A stretch of 64,000 nucleotides of DNA from Ceratodon purpureus (Eukaryota; Streptophyta; Bryopsida; Pseudoditrichales; Ditrichaceae): the NCBI GenBank assembly GCA_014871385.1, contig CM026421.1, forward strand, positions 24,323,752-24,387,751, in the 5' to 3' direction. A program made the position numbers and the translations under genes. Position 1 is the stretch's first letter; the number at the start of each line of letters is the position of its first letter. Shown here one piece after another: positions 50,792 through 63,215 of this stretch. The notes below the pieces were generated by a model that was not told the origin of the DNA, searched no databases, and worked only from the letters and a program-made list of their open reading frames with translations.

Positions 50792-51678
50792 TAATGTCAC
50801 ATCATTAATTGGCTTGTTCCAGAAATGGTTTCTGATTCGTTGGTCAGGTTCAAGGAAACTCAAGCATAGTTTGAGCGACGTTGTCAATAAGGACTCTGGA
50901 AATGGATACCGAGAGTAGAACTTGAATGGATAACAATTTTGAAGCACAAAGATCCTCGTAATGAATTTGTCAACTGCAACCTTGTCTTCAGGTGTTCAAA
51001 GTCATTTCGAATTCAGCCTAGACTGCAACGAAATATAACTCAATTCAGCACTGGACTGCAATCTGCAACTGGTATCCATCAGCTCCAAACTGATTCCAAA
51101 TGGATATCCAAACTGAACTGCAACTGGCGATCTGATGTAATTCAATTCATCAGCCAACGTGAGCAGCAAGAGTGTCTTCGTTTGGACACAACATTACGAT
51201 GATTCGATGACCAAGGAGTTGGCAAGCACCGTCAAGGAAATTCTGGGTACATGTGTGTGTAGGGTGCACTGTTGATTGCAAGGGCCTCCAAACGGGGATC
51301 GACGATGGCGAGGTGGAGATTTATTTCTTTCCAAAGCACTTGCAATGAACTGATTTATAACATTTCTGAATACTGTCTTGCAATTCAGGCACTCTATATC
51401 GATGAACCACCTTTTCCATCGGATTTTCCAAGACTCTAGTTTCGGGAAGACAAGTCGGGTATCATGGAATACCAACCGCAGGTGGCGACCTCGAGAATTT
51501 TGGAAATAGAGGAATTGGATTTCCTGAAGATGCGGATTGTGTTTTCTAGGTACCACCAGTGAATGAGGACTTTGTCTGAAGTCTTGTAACTTGAAGGATG
51601 AGCTTCAAATTGCAGGAAGCAGACATGGGCTTCACGGAAAAAATTACAACGGAGTTGCATTAACAGGGAGCTGATTAA
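50792..51678 (+). other. Retrotransposon leader (5' UTR) region
   Basis: About 890 bases between the 5' LTR and the first gag ATG, without a credible long frame. It should hold the primer-binding site and packaging signals; I could not identify either. Confidence 0.6.
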
Positions 51679-52794
51679 TTGGAAATCTCTGATTGCGTGA
51701 TGGATCGAGATCAGGTGGACGGGGTATCTGGAGGGCTCCCTGTGCCAGAGACCATGGGTTCCGAATTTGCTTCTTTTATACAGCAGCAGATTCAGTTTGT
51801 TTTTCAATCTGCAATTCCACATTTGGTCCAACAGATTTCAGAGCAAGTGGCTGCAATACCTCGACAACGATCTCCTTTAACTTCAATTAGGGGAGATGAA
51901 CGAGCATATTCAAGGATGGGAGGACATCGGGAATCTGATATTGAGAGTTGAGAATCAAAGGTAGCTGATCTTGAGAAGTTTTCCGGAAAGAAAGGAAATG
52001 AGGTGTATCGTTGGTTTGCACAACTACGATTAGTTTTCAGAGGTAAGCCACGAACTTACAGTTCTGATGCGGATAAAGTAGCATATGCACTTTCTTATAT
52101 GACAGGGCCCGCTCAAAATTGGGCGATGCCTTTACTTCAAGCTTTGGACGAGGAACGGGAACATGAACTCTTAACTGATTATACTGCTTTCCGAGACGCG
52201 ATCATTGCTGTGTATGGTGACTTGGATAGACGAGGTAATGCTGAAGACAAAATTGGAAGGTTACGTCAGACCGGCTCGGTATCAGCTTATATTTCTACTT
52301 TTAATGAGCTCGCAGCGCAACTTGACTGGAACGAATCAAGTTTGATAGCACGATTTAGAGGAGGACTCAAGGATGAGGTCTTGGACTCAGTGGCTACAGC
52401 GGAGAGCCAACCACGGAGACTCCAAGATTGGATGGCGATGGCGTCAAGAATTGACGAGAGGTTATGGGGCCGACGTCAAAATCGACGATCTCAATCAGAT
52501 TCTTTCGTGTCGAGAGCCCCTACCTTTGTGCCTCGAAATCCGGTTGGAAAACCTTCTAACAATGGTTCGTCAGGACCAGTGCTAATGGAGATTGGGGCGG
52601 TACGAGTAAGCACGGCGTTAGCAAAAACATCTGCAGAAAGATTAGACTACCAACGACAGGGACGGTGTTGGGGCTGCCGTGAAATCGGCCATGTCCGTTC
52701 CAAATGTCCCATCAACCCCTCCAAGCCACTATCTATTGCATCTTTAGAGGAAGAAACTAGTGAGTTTTCGGGAAAAGGCAGAACCCGGGACTGA
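51679..52794 (+). pseudogene. gag with one in-frame stop
   Basis: One frame runs from ATG 51679 to TGA 52792-52794 (about 371 codons), broken only by TGA at 51949-51951 after ..HRESDIES; the frame resumes at once with ESKVADLEKF. The middle matches the Ty3/gypsy capsid pattern (VYRWFAQLRLVFRG, YALSYMTGPAQNW). Near the C-terminus is a nucleocapsid zinc knuckle C-x2-C-x4-H-x4-C (CWGCREIGHVRSKC), which binds RNA. The single stop would truncate Gag after 90 residues, before the capsid domain. Re-initiation at ATG 52003 would lose the start of the capsid. Confidence 0.9.
52764..52794 (+). promoter_or_regulatory. gag/pol overlap with -1 slippery heptamer GGGAAAA
   Basis: The pol frame is -1 relative to gag and is open from 52764, so the frames overlap by 31 bases. 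Within it lies GGGAAAA at 52770-52776, phased as G GGA AAA in the gag frame, exactly the X XXY YYZ form used for -1 ribosomal frameshifting. A downstream structure was not modelled. Confidence 0.6.
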
Positions 52795-53423
52795 GCGGAG
52801 AGGTTCAGTACCCGGGGTCCGTCCAAAGGGCAGCAGCAACGATCATAAAAGGAAGTGATCCCCAAAAATCCAAGGTTAGTCAGTCATGGATGGGATTGGG
52901 GCAGGAAATGCGACAAGGATTGTTGGATTCGGCAAATACATTGAAACTGGAAACTGGAAATGATCTCCAATATTTACGTGCCACCCTTGACCCGGGAGCG
53001 CACCTAACTTTGGATGTTGAAGTGAATGGTGTGGCAACTCTTGCATTGGTGGATTCTGGTGCCACTGGTATTTTTATTCATCCTCATTTTGCACAGAAGT
53101 GCAACGCAATTGTGAAGACTAAGGAACATCCGCGCGAAGTTAGAGTGATTGATGGTAGAGAAATCAATTCTGGGCTCATCACTCACGAAGCTATCATTCA
53201 CCTTAAAATAGGAGGACATTGCGAAACAATAACTGCAGATATAATCAATACAGGAAGGTATTCCTGTGTGTTGGGTACCCCATGGCTCATGTGCCACGAC
53301 CCCACCATCCGTTGGTCTCATAGGAAGGTGCAATTTGATTCACTGTTTTGTAAAAATAATTGTTTCCAGCAGGCCTCGAACTCTCTGGCGGAAGGAGGGA
53401 GTTGGCCTTGGGAATCAGAAGTT

Positions 53424-53535
53424 ACAAAGAATATTGGCCCAAAGAATATTGGCCCAAAGAATATTGGCCCAAAGAATATTGGCCCAAATAATATTGGCCC
53501 AAATAATATTGATCCAAAGAATATTGGCCCTACAA
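53424..53535 (+). repeat. 15-base coding repeat (KNIGP) in pol
   Basis: Seven tandem units of 15 bases (AAGAATATTGGCCCA type), some AAT or GAT variants, encode KNIGP/NNIGP/NNIDP in frame between protease and reverse transcriptase. Confidence 0.95.
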
Positions 53536-56500
53536 ATCAGTCCAAGGGACTCCTGAGAGCGAATGCTCCCCCATTTGAGCAAAATCAACCATCACCAGAA
53601 CAAGGCTTGGTTAAGGAAATAACAAATCAAGGCCTGGTTACTGATACTAATAAATCAAAACGAACTTCAGTCTTAATTGCTCCCAAACATGCAATGGTGT
53701 CAGCAGCTGCATTTAGATTGTCACCAAAGGATGCTGAGCTTTATGCTTTAGAAATATGTGAATGTATGGAAACTGAATCAGTATCGATTCGAACCGAATA
53801 TCAAGACCCTTATGAGGCGTTCAGTGAGCAGGCCTCTAACGAATTACTCGATTACGATCCATCTGACATGAAGATTGATTTTAAGGAGGGACAAGAACCC
53901 CGAAACACGGGACTACGACCAATGTCTCCTGTGGAATTACAGGAACTTCGAAAATATCTAGAAGAAAATTTAGGAAAAGGATGGATCAGGCAGTCAAAAT
54001 CTCAAGTTTCCGCTCCTATCGTATTTGCTAAGAAGAAAGACGGTTCTATAAGAGTTTGCATAGACTACCGAAACTTGAACAAAGTCAGTGTGAAAAATCG
54101 TTATCCTCTACCGCTTATTCCTGAACTTACTGATAGATTGGTAGGATCCACCATATTCACAAAACTAGATATAAGACAAGCCTACCATCGTGTACGTATG
54201 GCTATAGGACATGAATACAAGACGGCTTTCAAAACCCGCTACGGTCTTTTTGAATATCTTGTAATGCCTTTCGGTTTAACTAATGCACCAGCACAATTTC
54301 AATCCCACATGCAGAGTATTTTTGGAGATCTCCTTGATATATCAGTGGTCATATATCTAGATGATATCTTGATTTTTTCAAAGACTTTGGAAGAACATAT
54401 ACAAGTGGTTAGAGAAGTGTTAAAACGACTTAAAAAACACGGACTTTATGCAAAAGAATCAAAATGTCAGTTTCATTGCGAATCTGTGGAGTTCTTGGGC
54501 ATGATTGTTTCCTCAAGAGGCTTAGAGATGTGTGAAGATAAAATACAAGTTATTAAAGATTGGCCAATTCCAGGTACGGTTAAAGAAATTCAGTCTTTTT
54601 TGGGATTCACAAATTTTTACCGTCGCTTTATTTGTATTGCCTTGTATTCAAATTGCATTGCCTCTTACCATTTTAACTGGCAAGAATAAACAATTTAAAT
54701 GGACGACACAAGCTGATATGGCATTTAAAGAACTACGTTCTCGTTTTTTACAAGCACTAGTATTGCTCCATCCAAATTTCGAAAAACCTTTTAGGGTTGA
54801 GACAGATCCGTCGGATATGGCAACAGGAGGAATTCTTTCACAAAAAGGGGATGATGGATATTGGCACCCTTGTGCCTATCGAAGTTCGAAGATGTCCCCA
54901 GCTGAGCAGAATTACGACATTTATGATAAAGAACTATTAAGTATAGTCTTAGCATTCCAAGATTGGAGGGTATATTTAGAAGGATCCACGCATCAGATTC
55001 AAGTTATTTCAGATCACAAAAATTTAGAATATTTTCTCACAACTAAAGAATTAAATCGCAGACAGGCACGTTGGTCAGAATTTTTATCAGCATTTAATTT
55101 TGAAATCGAACATCGACCAGGCTCCTTAAATGGAAGGGCGGATATTCTCTCAAGAAGGATCGACGTGATGGAGGGAAAACATGAGGAAAACGACCACTTT
55201 TACGACTGGCAGCAACTCAAAGTGATGATCCAGTTTGGACAGATATTTATATTTTTGAACAAATTAGGCTGGCTATTAAGGAAGACGAAACATTGAGGCC
55301 AATATTGGTTTTCTTTCAAAATGCAAAACAGGCTCCATTGGATGTTCGCCGCCGTTTTCAAGACTATACTTTTTACGATGGCCTTCTTAGATTTCGAGAT
55401 CAAATATATGTACCAGATGACGAAGAGCTCAAACGACAGATTTTGAGGTCCAGACATGATGCTTTGGCAGCAGGGCATCAAAGGCGAACTAAAACCTTGG
55501 AATTGGTGATGAGAACCTTTTACTGGCCTACTCTTCGAAGATATGTGCACCGCTATGTCGACGGCTGTGATTTGTGTCAAAGATCCAAAGCTACACGCCA
55601 TGCACGATACGGGTTGATGCAACCGATACCGGCTGCACAAGCACCATGGAAACGAGTTTCTACGGATTTTATAGTGAAATTACCGAAGAGTGGAGGATAT
55701 GATTCCATTATGGTGGTCGTGGATAAAAATACTAAATTAGCTCATTTTATCCCAACCAACGAAACAATTGATTCTAATGGTACTGCTTCATTATATTAAC
55801 ATAATGTATGGAAGCACCATGGAACACCGGAAGATATGATATGAGACCGCGGTGCAGTTTTCGTGTCAAAGTTCATGAGGAGATTATGCCAGCTTTTAAG
55901 AATCCACCCTTCTCCAACTACAGCTTTCCATCCTCAAGCGGATGGACAAACTGAGAGAGTAAATCAGGTACTGGAGCAATTTTTAAGGATGTTCACGACT
56001 AAACGTCAAGATAATTGGGTAGACCTGCTTCCTTTAGCAGAATTCGCATATAATGATGCATGCCATTCCGCAACAGGATTTTCACCATTCTACGCTACAT
56101 ATGGCTATCACCCGTCGTTATCATTTTCAACCCCAACTACCTCTACTGTCCCGGCAGCTGAAGAAACAGTTCGACATTTACAAGAAGTTCACGAGGAATT
56201 AAAAATTATGATCACAATTGCTGGAGAACAAGCTAAGCGAAATTATGACAAGGGGGTAAAATTGCAGCCGACATTCCAGATTGGTGATAAGGTTATGCTC
56301 CGCCGTGACAATATTTCTACAATGGAACCATCCCGTAAACTGGCTTCTAAATTTTTGGGGCCATTCTCGGTAATATCAAAAATTTCTGATGTTGTTTACC
56401 GCCTCAAATTACCATCAACATTGCGCATTCATGACGTATTTCATGTGTCTCTCCTTGAGAGATATCGGCTAGACACAATTATAGGACGACGCCATATACC

Positions 56501-56747
56501 ACCTCCGCTAGTTACCACTCCTGATGGAGACATTGAGTATGAAGTCCATAAAGTTCTTGACTCTCGGATATTTGGTCGTGGACAGAGGCTTCAATATCTT
56601 GTTTCGTAGGAGGGATACGGCCCAGAGGAGAATTCATGGGAACCGGCTATAAATTTAGAAAACGCACTTGAAGCTGTTGCAGACTTCCACATGATTCATC
56701 CCAATGCACCAGGACCAAGTTCACAGGGAGCTCAACGTAGACGATAA

Positions 56748-56760
56748 GGGGGGGGGGGGG
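56748..56760 (+). other. Polypurine tract
   Basis: Thirteen consecutive G (preceded by GATAA) three bases before the 3' LTR, the expected position for plus-strand priming in reverse transcription. Confidence 0.8.
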
Positions 56761-56763
56761 TAA

Positions 56764-57066
56764 TGTTACAAACTAGTTAGTAACAGACAGTTATAACTGT
56801 TGGTTCCAGCTTTCTCTTATTTAAACCACAATGAGGAAGCTTGTTCCTCATGTGACATTTTGTAATGTGATTATGATTTCTGCATAGTTTATCATGGTGG
56901 TGTTCATAGCAATGGAATTACATGTTGATTAATGGTCAGTTTGGAATCCTGCTCGCTCAGTCAGAGATACAGTAGTTGAACTGATCTGATGAGCTCGCAG
57001 TTAGAGTTGACTTCATGGCACGCTTATCCTGCTGGAGCTTATAGCCAGGAATTCTGAACCCTGACA
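56764..57066 (+). repeat. 3' LTR
   Basis: 303 bases, two differences from the 5' LTR. Followed by CTAAG, the target duplication. Confidence 0.97.
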
Positions 57067-57947
57067 CTAAGTGTCGTTTACATTTTGGCATGTGAGATCT
57101 ACACATGTCTAGATATTGCGCCGTGCCTATGAACCCATAAATGCATCAAGGCAGGCCAGGATTCACGAACGCGTGACCCTGAGGTATTCGAACCATCTTC
57201 AAATTAGTTTTTTGTTTGGTGATTACGAAATTAATTTCTCGGTTGATATTGTTTTCGGAGTCATAATGCATTGATTCTGCGTACTTTGTTAAGAGTTTGA
57301 TCTTCACAAACTCCAACTGTTGGAGGATATTTGAAGAAAATGTATAGTCATTGCGTCAGGTGGAATGCGTCAGAGGTTTCAATTTTTGATTGGCGCTGGC
57401 GCCAAGCGCCACCAACAGGATTTGTTGTTCATGTTGACATCGTCGTTGGGTTGATTCTTCCTCGAATATCAGCTTCTCGTCATCTTTCACGTTTTTGGAT
57501 TAATGTACGGTTTCCTCATCGTATGTGTATTTTTGAATCCTAAACTGAATGTATGGAACCCGTGGTCGACGTATTCATCCGTGTGTTGATGTGAAGTGGA
57601 TGTATATTAATTTGGTATATGTATTTGGTATATGTATTTGGAATGAATCTGTATTTATATCGTATTGATGTTTTTATTTAGTACGATGGATAGGATGAAC
57701 AGTGAGCTATTTTTCCCGTTACTGTCTCGTTTACATCGTTGGGACTTCAACATTGATTACTGACTTTGTGGTCTATTTTCCTCCAGAAACGGCCTATATA
57801 AGTACACTCACACCCTAGACTGCGCACTCTGTCCTCGGATTTTATGGTTAAGTTTTGAATTAGTGTGTAGCAAATTTCATGTCATGGTCAATATATACAA
57901 GTTAGAGCATGTAGAGTCTTTTTCAGTATTCATGATGTGTGGATTAA
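57067..57947. other. Intergenic, no gene seen
   Basis: Continuation of the pre-insertion locus. A GGCGCTGGCGCC-type hairpin lies at about 57395, and a second CTATATAAG motif at about 57794 could be a core promoter. I find no convincing gene downstream of it. Confidence 0.5.
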
Positions 57948-58276
57948 GGTAGCGGCACCCACTCCCGTGGGTATAAGGAAATTGCACAGTTGTAGAATAA
58001 GGAAACAATTTGCAACCAGATAGGAAAAAGGCAAATACAAAACAAATAGGATCGTGAGAAAAAATCCATGAATATCAAAGGATTTGAGTACAATCTGGTC
58101 GCTCAAACAGGAAAGTGGTGAAGCACCCCTAACCGTGTCAAAGTGGTGCCACTCCTGTGAGCACATGACACACATTACACGCTACCGGATTGGTGTGCCC
58201 ACTCAAAGTAAAACGGGATGGGGTGCCGCTGTAGTGCACGGCAGTGGGGACACCCACGGGAGTGGGTGCCGCTACC
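57948..58276. mobile_element. Inverted-repeat element of 329 bases flanked by TTAA
   Basis: Perfect terminal inverted repeats of 25 bases start GGTAGCGGCACCCACTCC on the left and are inverted on the right (58252-58276). TTAA lies on each side (57944-57947 and 58277-58280). The interior repeats parts of the terminus (GGGGTGCCGCTG near 58219) and encodes no protein. TTAA duplication suggests a piggyBac-like source, or TTA/TAA a PIF/Harbinger-like one. Assignment is open. Confidence 0.85.
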
Positions 58277-58280
58277 TTAA

Positions 58281-61200
58281 TGGGACTTCAATGTGAGGAG
58301 CAACTCAACCTAACACTTCCAACTTTGTTGCAAACTTCATTGAACACATTTATTGTTTCTGCTGAGTAGGTTATCTTGGAGCCCTGGTCTTGTAACTATC
58401 CAAGGCGCTCTTGTAAAGACAGTGTGCATTACAAGTTATCCCATGGAAACACACCACGGCTGTGTTTATCCATATGTTGATGTGGCCATTTGTATTATGT
58501 GCATCATGGCATAAGTTAATGGAAAAACAGACATGGTGGCCCATCAAAAGTAGACTAGAATTCTTCTACTATTGCATCATGGCAATCAGGGATTCTTTTG
58601 GACAAAATCTGCCAGATTGCACCCAAAAAAAAGTTGGCTAAGCCATGGCCAAAAACACCATTAATTTTTTCACCCACAAAACTAAAAATAAAAATAAAAA
58701 AGCTTGGATGAAATTGTCAGATTGTGGATAAAACATAATAATAAAACATGGGTGTATGATATTTCTTATCCAATGTGTAGATGATTGTTGAAATATGGAG
58801 CATCACTTTATCATATTGTATTGTCATTTTGGCACTTCATGAAAATGGGGAGAAAAACCATGGGGGAAACCACTAAATCATTTCATATTGCCACTTTTGA
58901 ACCTTTGTAAGAACATCATTTGTAAGATTAAGGATTCAGCTACTAAATAATCACACAAGTGATATGGAATTGATGGCATCAATTGCAATTTTTAATCTTT
59001 CAACAATTTGATTTCATATTACAATTTTAAAAAATTGATTTTAGAAATAGTACTATGTAATAATTTTTAACAAAACTATTATATGTTGACTTTAGTTTGG
59101 AAGCCATTTATCAAAATAATTAGCAAAATCCTTACAACAACAAAATAATCTTTATACAAAAAATCCACTAAATTTCAACTTTGAAATCAACAAGAATCAT
59201 AATCCATAACATATTTATGAAAATAAATTTTCAATGAATATAGTCATAATCATAAATTTAGAATAAACATATCAAAATACTAAATTAAAAAGGCTTGAGA
59301 TTTTTTTCAAAATATGGTTACGAATAAAGTAAGATATATCTAAATGAAATAGAAACATGAAAATTTCAATCCCACGATTCTGTAATTGAATTTTATAGAT
59401 GATGTCAATCATATATAGACTAAAAAAGCTTCATAGATTCAAAGATTGTAATGTATTAATGTCTAAGATTTTTTCCAAAATTTGGATTTAAACACTTTAA
59501 AGTATAAATATTATTATTGTAAAACTCAATAAATTAACGTTTGACCTAAAGATCATTTAATTATATCTTGGAAACACTATGATAAAATAAAAATAAAATA
59601 AAAAAAATATGCTTCCCAATAATATTTTCTGTTGTATTAATATCTTTGTTATAAAAACATTATCAAAATCAAAATTATTTTGACAAATTTCATTAGAATT
59701 GGACATCAATGATATTTTTCTTTTAAATGTCTATAAAAGTCTTAGTCATCCAAAGTATCAATGAAATGTATTGTTTTACTAAAATTTTGTTTTTATACAT
59801 GTAATATTGGTATCTGATCCAAAAAATAAAACCAAAATAAAAGTTAAATTTATATAATCAATATTCATATAATTGATAAAAACTTGTTAAAATAAATACA
59901 TAAATACATCAAATGTAAATAAAGTATTGATGATTTGATGTTATTTGCATTTTTTTTTTATTGATTTAGATTTGGATAAATTATATTAAAAAAAGGCATG
60001 GAAATAATGGAGTTTATTTTCTACAATTTTTTCATTAAAGTATAAAATATGAATTTATTTAATAACGGACCTTGTGTGAAATTTTTCATGAACAAACAAT
60101 AAACTTATTGTATTAAAAAAGTTGAGAATTTATAGAGAATATTTTTTTAGTTAAATAACATATAACTATGCTATGAAACGGTTAGGTAGATTGTACAATT
60201 TGAAAAAGACATTCAAATAAGTTCTTTTTAAGAATTTTTTCTTCAAATTGGTGGGCAATGGCATGGTTGAAGTATTCTTGAACGGACTGGATTAGAGGCC
60301 CAAACAAGATGAGGTTTTTTCAACAACCATTGTAGTATCACATGTACTATTTAAAAAAAATCAGAATCTAGATTCGTTTCATTTGGTGCAGAATTTAAAT
60401 GTAGTAGTGACACGAGTTTCGAGGTTTTTCTCATTGTCCATGTGGCTTTCTGCGTTTCCAGCTTTGTTGCGCATTTGAAGCTTTGGCTTGCTATTTTGTC
60501 TCTCCTATTTTCTCCGCAACATGTTCCTCTTTGTAAATTTTAGAGAGTTTGTAGTAAATGCTTGCACAAGAATCTGACGTCAGATGTATTGAGTTTGTGT
60601 GAAGGACTTGCACAACATTTTCTAGTATGTTTTTGATTTAGGGTTCAATCTTCTCAGAGCGTTGTTGATGGAAGGTGCATGCTTTACAAGTGATGGACTA
60701 CCGGTTGGTGATATCATTAAAGGCCAAACTTGTAAAAGGTTGGAGATATCTTGAAGAAGGTAATAGAAGTGCAAAAGTGAAAAAGAGAAAGGTAAAGTGA
60801 AAATGGGCTTTAGCAAGCACCTTCTATGTTTGAAAAAAGTGATTGAGTGCCAATTGCGTTGATAGTAAAGAATTTTCTACAACATTATTCTTCACAGTAA
60901 AGTCAGAGGGGAAAGTGGATCTAAGGTTGGCCATGGAAAAGAAAGGTAGTGGTAAACAATTATTTGATGTTGAGTCATGTACTACATATGTTACTTTAAC
61001 TACTCTTCAATACTTCCAATTCCTTCTAACCATTTTCCATTAATTTAGACTGTGATTATGTCCTTTTCTAAATTTGAAGAAATAAGATAAATCGTTTGTA
61101 ACAACAAAAAGAAACAATTGGACATTGTCACTTTTTCCAAATACAATGTGACACCTCTCAAAAAGTACACAAAGATCATACAAATGTTAATTTTCAATAA

Positions 61201-63150
61201 CACAAATGTTAATTTTCAATAACACAGATATTAATTTTCAATAACACAAATGTTATTTTCCCAAAACACAAATGTTATCCTTCAAAACGTTGTAGATTTG
61301 TAGATTTAATACTCTATAGATATATTGTTAGTTTCTATGATATTATTTTTTTATGATTAAAATTTTTGATTAGATTAAAATTGATACATTTAAATAAAAA
61401 ATGAAACATCCAAAATAAAAATATGAAATTATATAAGAAATACATCATAAAAACTATCAAGTTTATTTTATATGTACATTAATTTTGAGAATTTGAATAT
61501 GCACATTTACGTAAAAATTCAAATCATACATGCAGAGTGTTTTCTTTCTTCAAGATGTTTGTGTTATCTAAAATCTAAAATTCATAAATAATTTATAAAA
61601 TAATATTAATAAATTTGAATGAGAGTAAAAAATTATATTCAAATATGTAGGGAATTATTATCTTACATTGTCACTTATGTTGGAATAAATTTTATATTTA
61701 AAAATCTTTTTGAATGATTATATACAATAAAAAAATTATCTATAAATTTACGAAATTCTGAGAAAGATTATTTGAAAATTTGTGGAAGAATAATATTTTA
61801 TATTAAAATGAAAATATTTTGATATTAGAAAGTATAAATATATTTTACGATTTGTCGTTTTTAAATACTCATTTTTATGTGAAGATTCATTTAGTAAATT
61901 TAATTCAAGAAATGTAATAAGTTTGATTCAAAATTTCTAAACATAAAAACATCAAATTTTGATTATAATTATATTTTAATAAAATCAAACAACGTGAAGC
62001 CGAAATAAAAATATTTACAAATCATTTTGTTAAAGGCGTCAAAAGATTCTTTAAGATTCTAAAAAACTTTAAATAATTAAAAATATAAATTTCAATTCAG
62101 TAGAACAATCAAATTCCCCTAGCCTCGTGAAGTCACTTAAGGTCGTCCGCCTTTAAAGCTCCATACATTAACAAACAAGTCATGGGTAATCTGAAAATGG
62201 CAACAACTACAGAAAAATGTGAGCAAAATTACTACCTCAAATTGTGCAACTCACGAAAGTTCATCTTGGCTTGAAACGGCTCAATGGCTTCCTTTATACT
62301 CGTTGAATTTATAATCACTCCAAGGCCTACAATCGCCGTCACTCCAAATCGGAGTTTGAACGCGTCGAGATAGTATTGCTACAAGTTTCAATTGAAACGA
62401 CTAAAGAACCAAATCGAAGGAATTTTTATCAAAGATTGTTAAGAAGCACATAGACAATAAAAAAATATTGGCAAATGAAAGATTAAATCATCAAAAATCA
62501 ATTCATTCAACACAAAGATTGAATGCTTGTATTAAAGAACATGCGTAATGTGAATGACATACAAACACCAAAAAATTATATGTCAAAAACTTAAAATAGG
62601 TGTAACATATGATTTTAAAACTTTATTTATGAAAAAATAAAAATAATTAAAACATAATATTAAAATCAAAAATAATTTTAAAAAAATTATCATTCAAATT
62701 TGTATCACAAAGGCTAAATACGTTGATATTAAAATCCAAATGTGTTTAAAAATTTAACATTCCATTATAAAAAATATATATGATGAGCTAAAAAAACACA
62801 TCTTCTAGGTGTATACATTATGATTTTAAATTATTGAGTTATATGAAAAGAATAAGATAATAAGAATTAGCTTTTTTAAGATTGTAAATTTAAATGTTAT
62901 ATTGCATTTATGTTTCTTCAAGAAAATTAAATTTAAAAAAATCTTTTTGGTTTAATATTTAATGTCTATCAATATGAGTAAATGGTCCTAAAATATATAA
63001 GATACTCCTAAGCGTAAATTTTACAAAATTGGATGTTAATTCAAACCATTTAATTTTTTTATGTTTAATATTTTTCTTTCTAATACTATAATGCATGATT
63101 TCGATGAAATATCTTGAATCATGTTAAAATAAAATTTCTTTTTTGGTGTT

Positions 63151-63155
<5 letters not shown>
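58281..63155. other. AT-rich intergenic region, no gene seen
   Basis: Nearly 5 kb of AT-rich DNA with no exon I can support. At about 61176-61265 a 22-base unit with core CAAATGTTAATTTTCAATAA is repeated three to four times with decay. A slightly more GC-rich patch at 60400-61050 has short frames without recognisable content. Confidence 0.6.

Positions 63156-63207
<52 letters not shown>
63156..63207. repeat. (AT)n microsatellite
   Basis: About 52 bases of uninterrupted AT dinucleotide repeat. Confidence 0.95.

Positions 63208-63215
<8 letters not shown>

Larger units (their letters stand above)
52764..56745 (+). pseudogene. pol (PR-RT-RNaseH-INT-chromodomain), disrupted
   Basis: Domains in order: protease (LVDSGATG, about 53050); a pentapeptide-repeat linker (53424-53535); reverse transcriptase (FAKKKDGSIRVCIDYR, MPFGLTNAP, YLDDILIF near 54355); RNase H (ETDPSDMATGGILSQ near 54800; FEIEHRPGSLNGRADILSR); integrase with the H2C2 finger (HQRRTKT...CDLCQRS), STDF and DRG blocks, GQTERVNQ, and a GPF motif; chromodomain at the end (VLDSRIFGRGQRLQYLV...EGYGPEENSWEP). 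Lesions: a frame change near 54630 and a compensating one near 55190, so RNase H is in another frame; TAA at 55797-55799; TGA about 55842 just before the DRG block; TAG at 56607-56609 in the chromodomain where Trp is expected. The chromodomain marks it as a chromovirus; such domains bind modified histones and steer integration. Confidence 0.93.
50489..57066 (+). mobile_element. Ty3/gypsy chromovirus, 6.6 kb, near-identical LTRs, coding region defective
   Basis: Two 303-base LTRs (TG...CA) flank gag with a zinc knuckle, protease, reverse transcriptase, RNase H, integrase and a C-terminal chromodomain, in Ty3/gypsy order. Flanks are ATAAG (50484-50488) and CTAAG (57067-57071), a 5-base target duplication with one mismatch. 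A polypurine tract of 13 G (56748-56760) ends three bases before the 3' LTR. The primer-binding site just after 50791 is not one I recognise. The LTRs differ at only two positions, both transitions, so insertion is recent. However, gag has one internal stop and pol has several lesions, so this copy cannot make its proteins unaided. Confidence 0.97.

Noticed and set aside
53266..53556. A 96-codon frame with ILAQR repeats inside the retrotransposon
   Set aside because: Alternate-frame shadow of the KNIGP repeat in pol.
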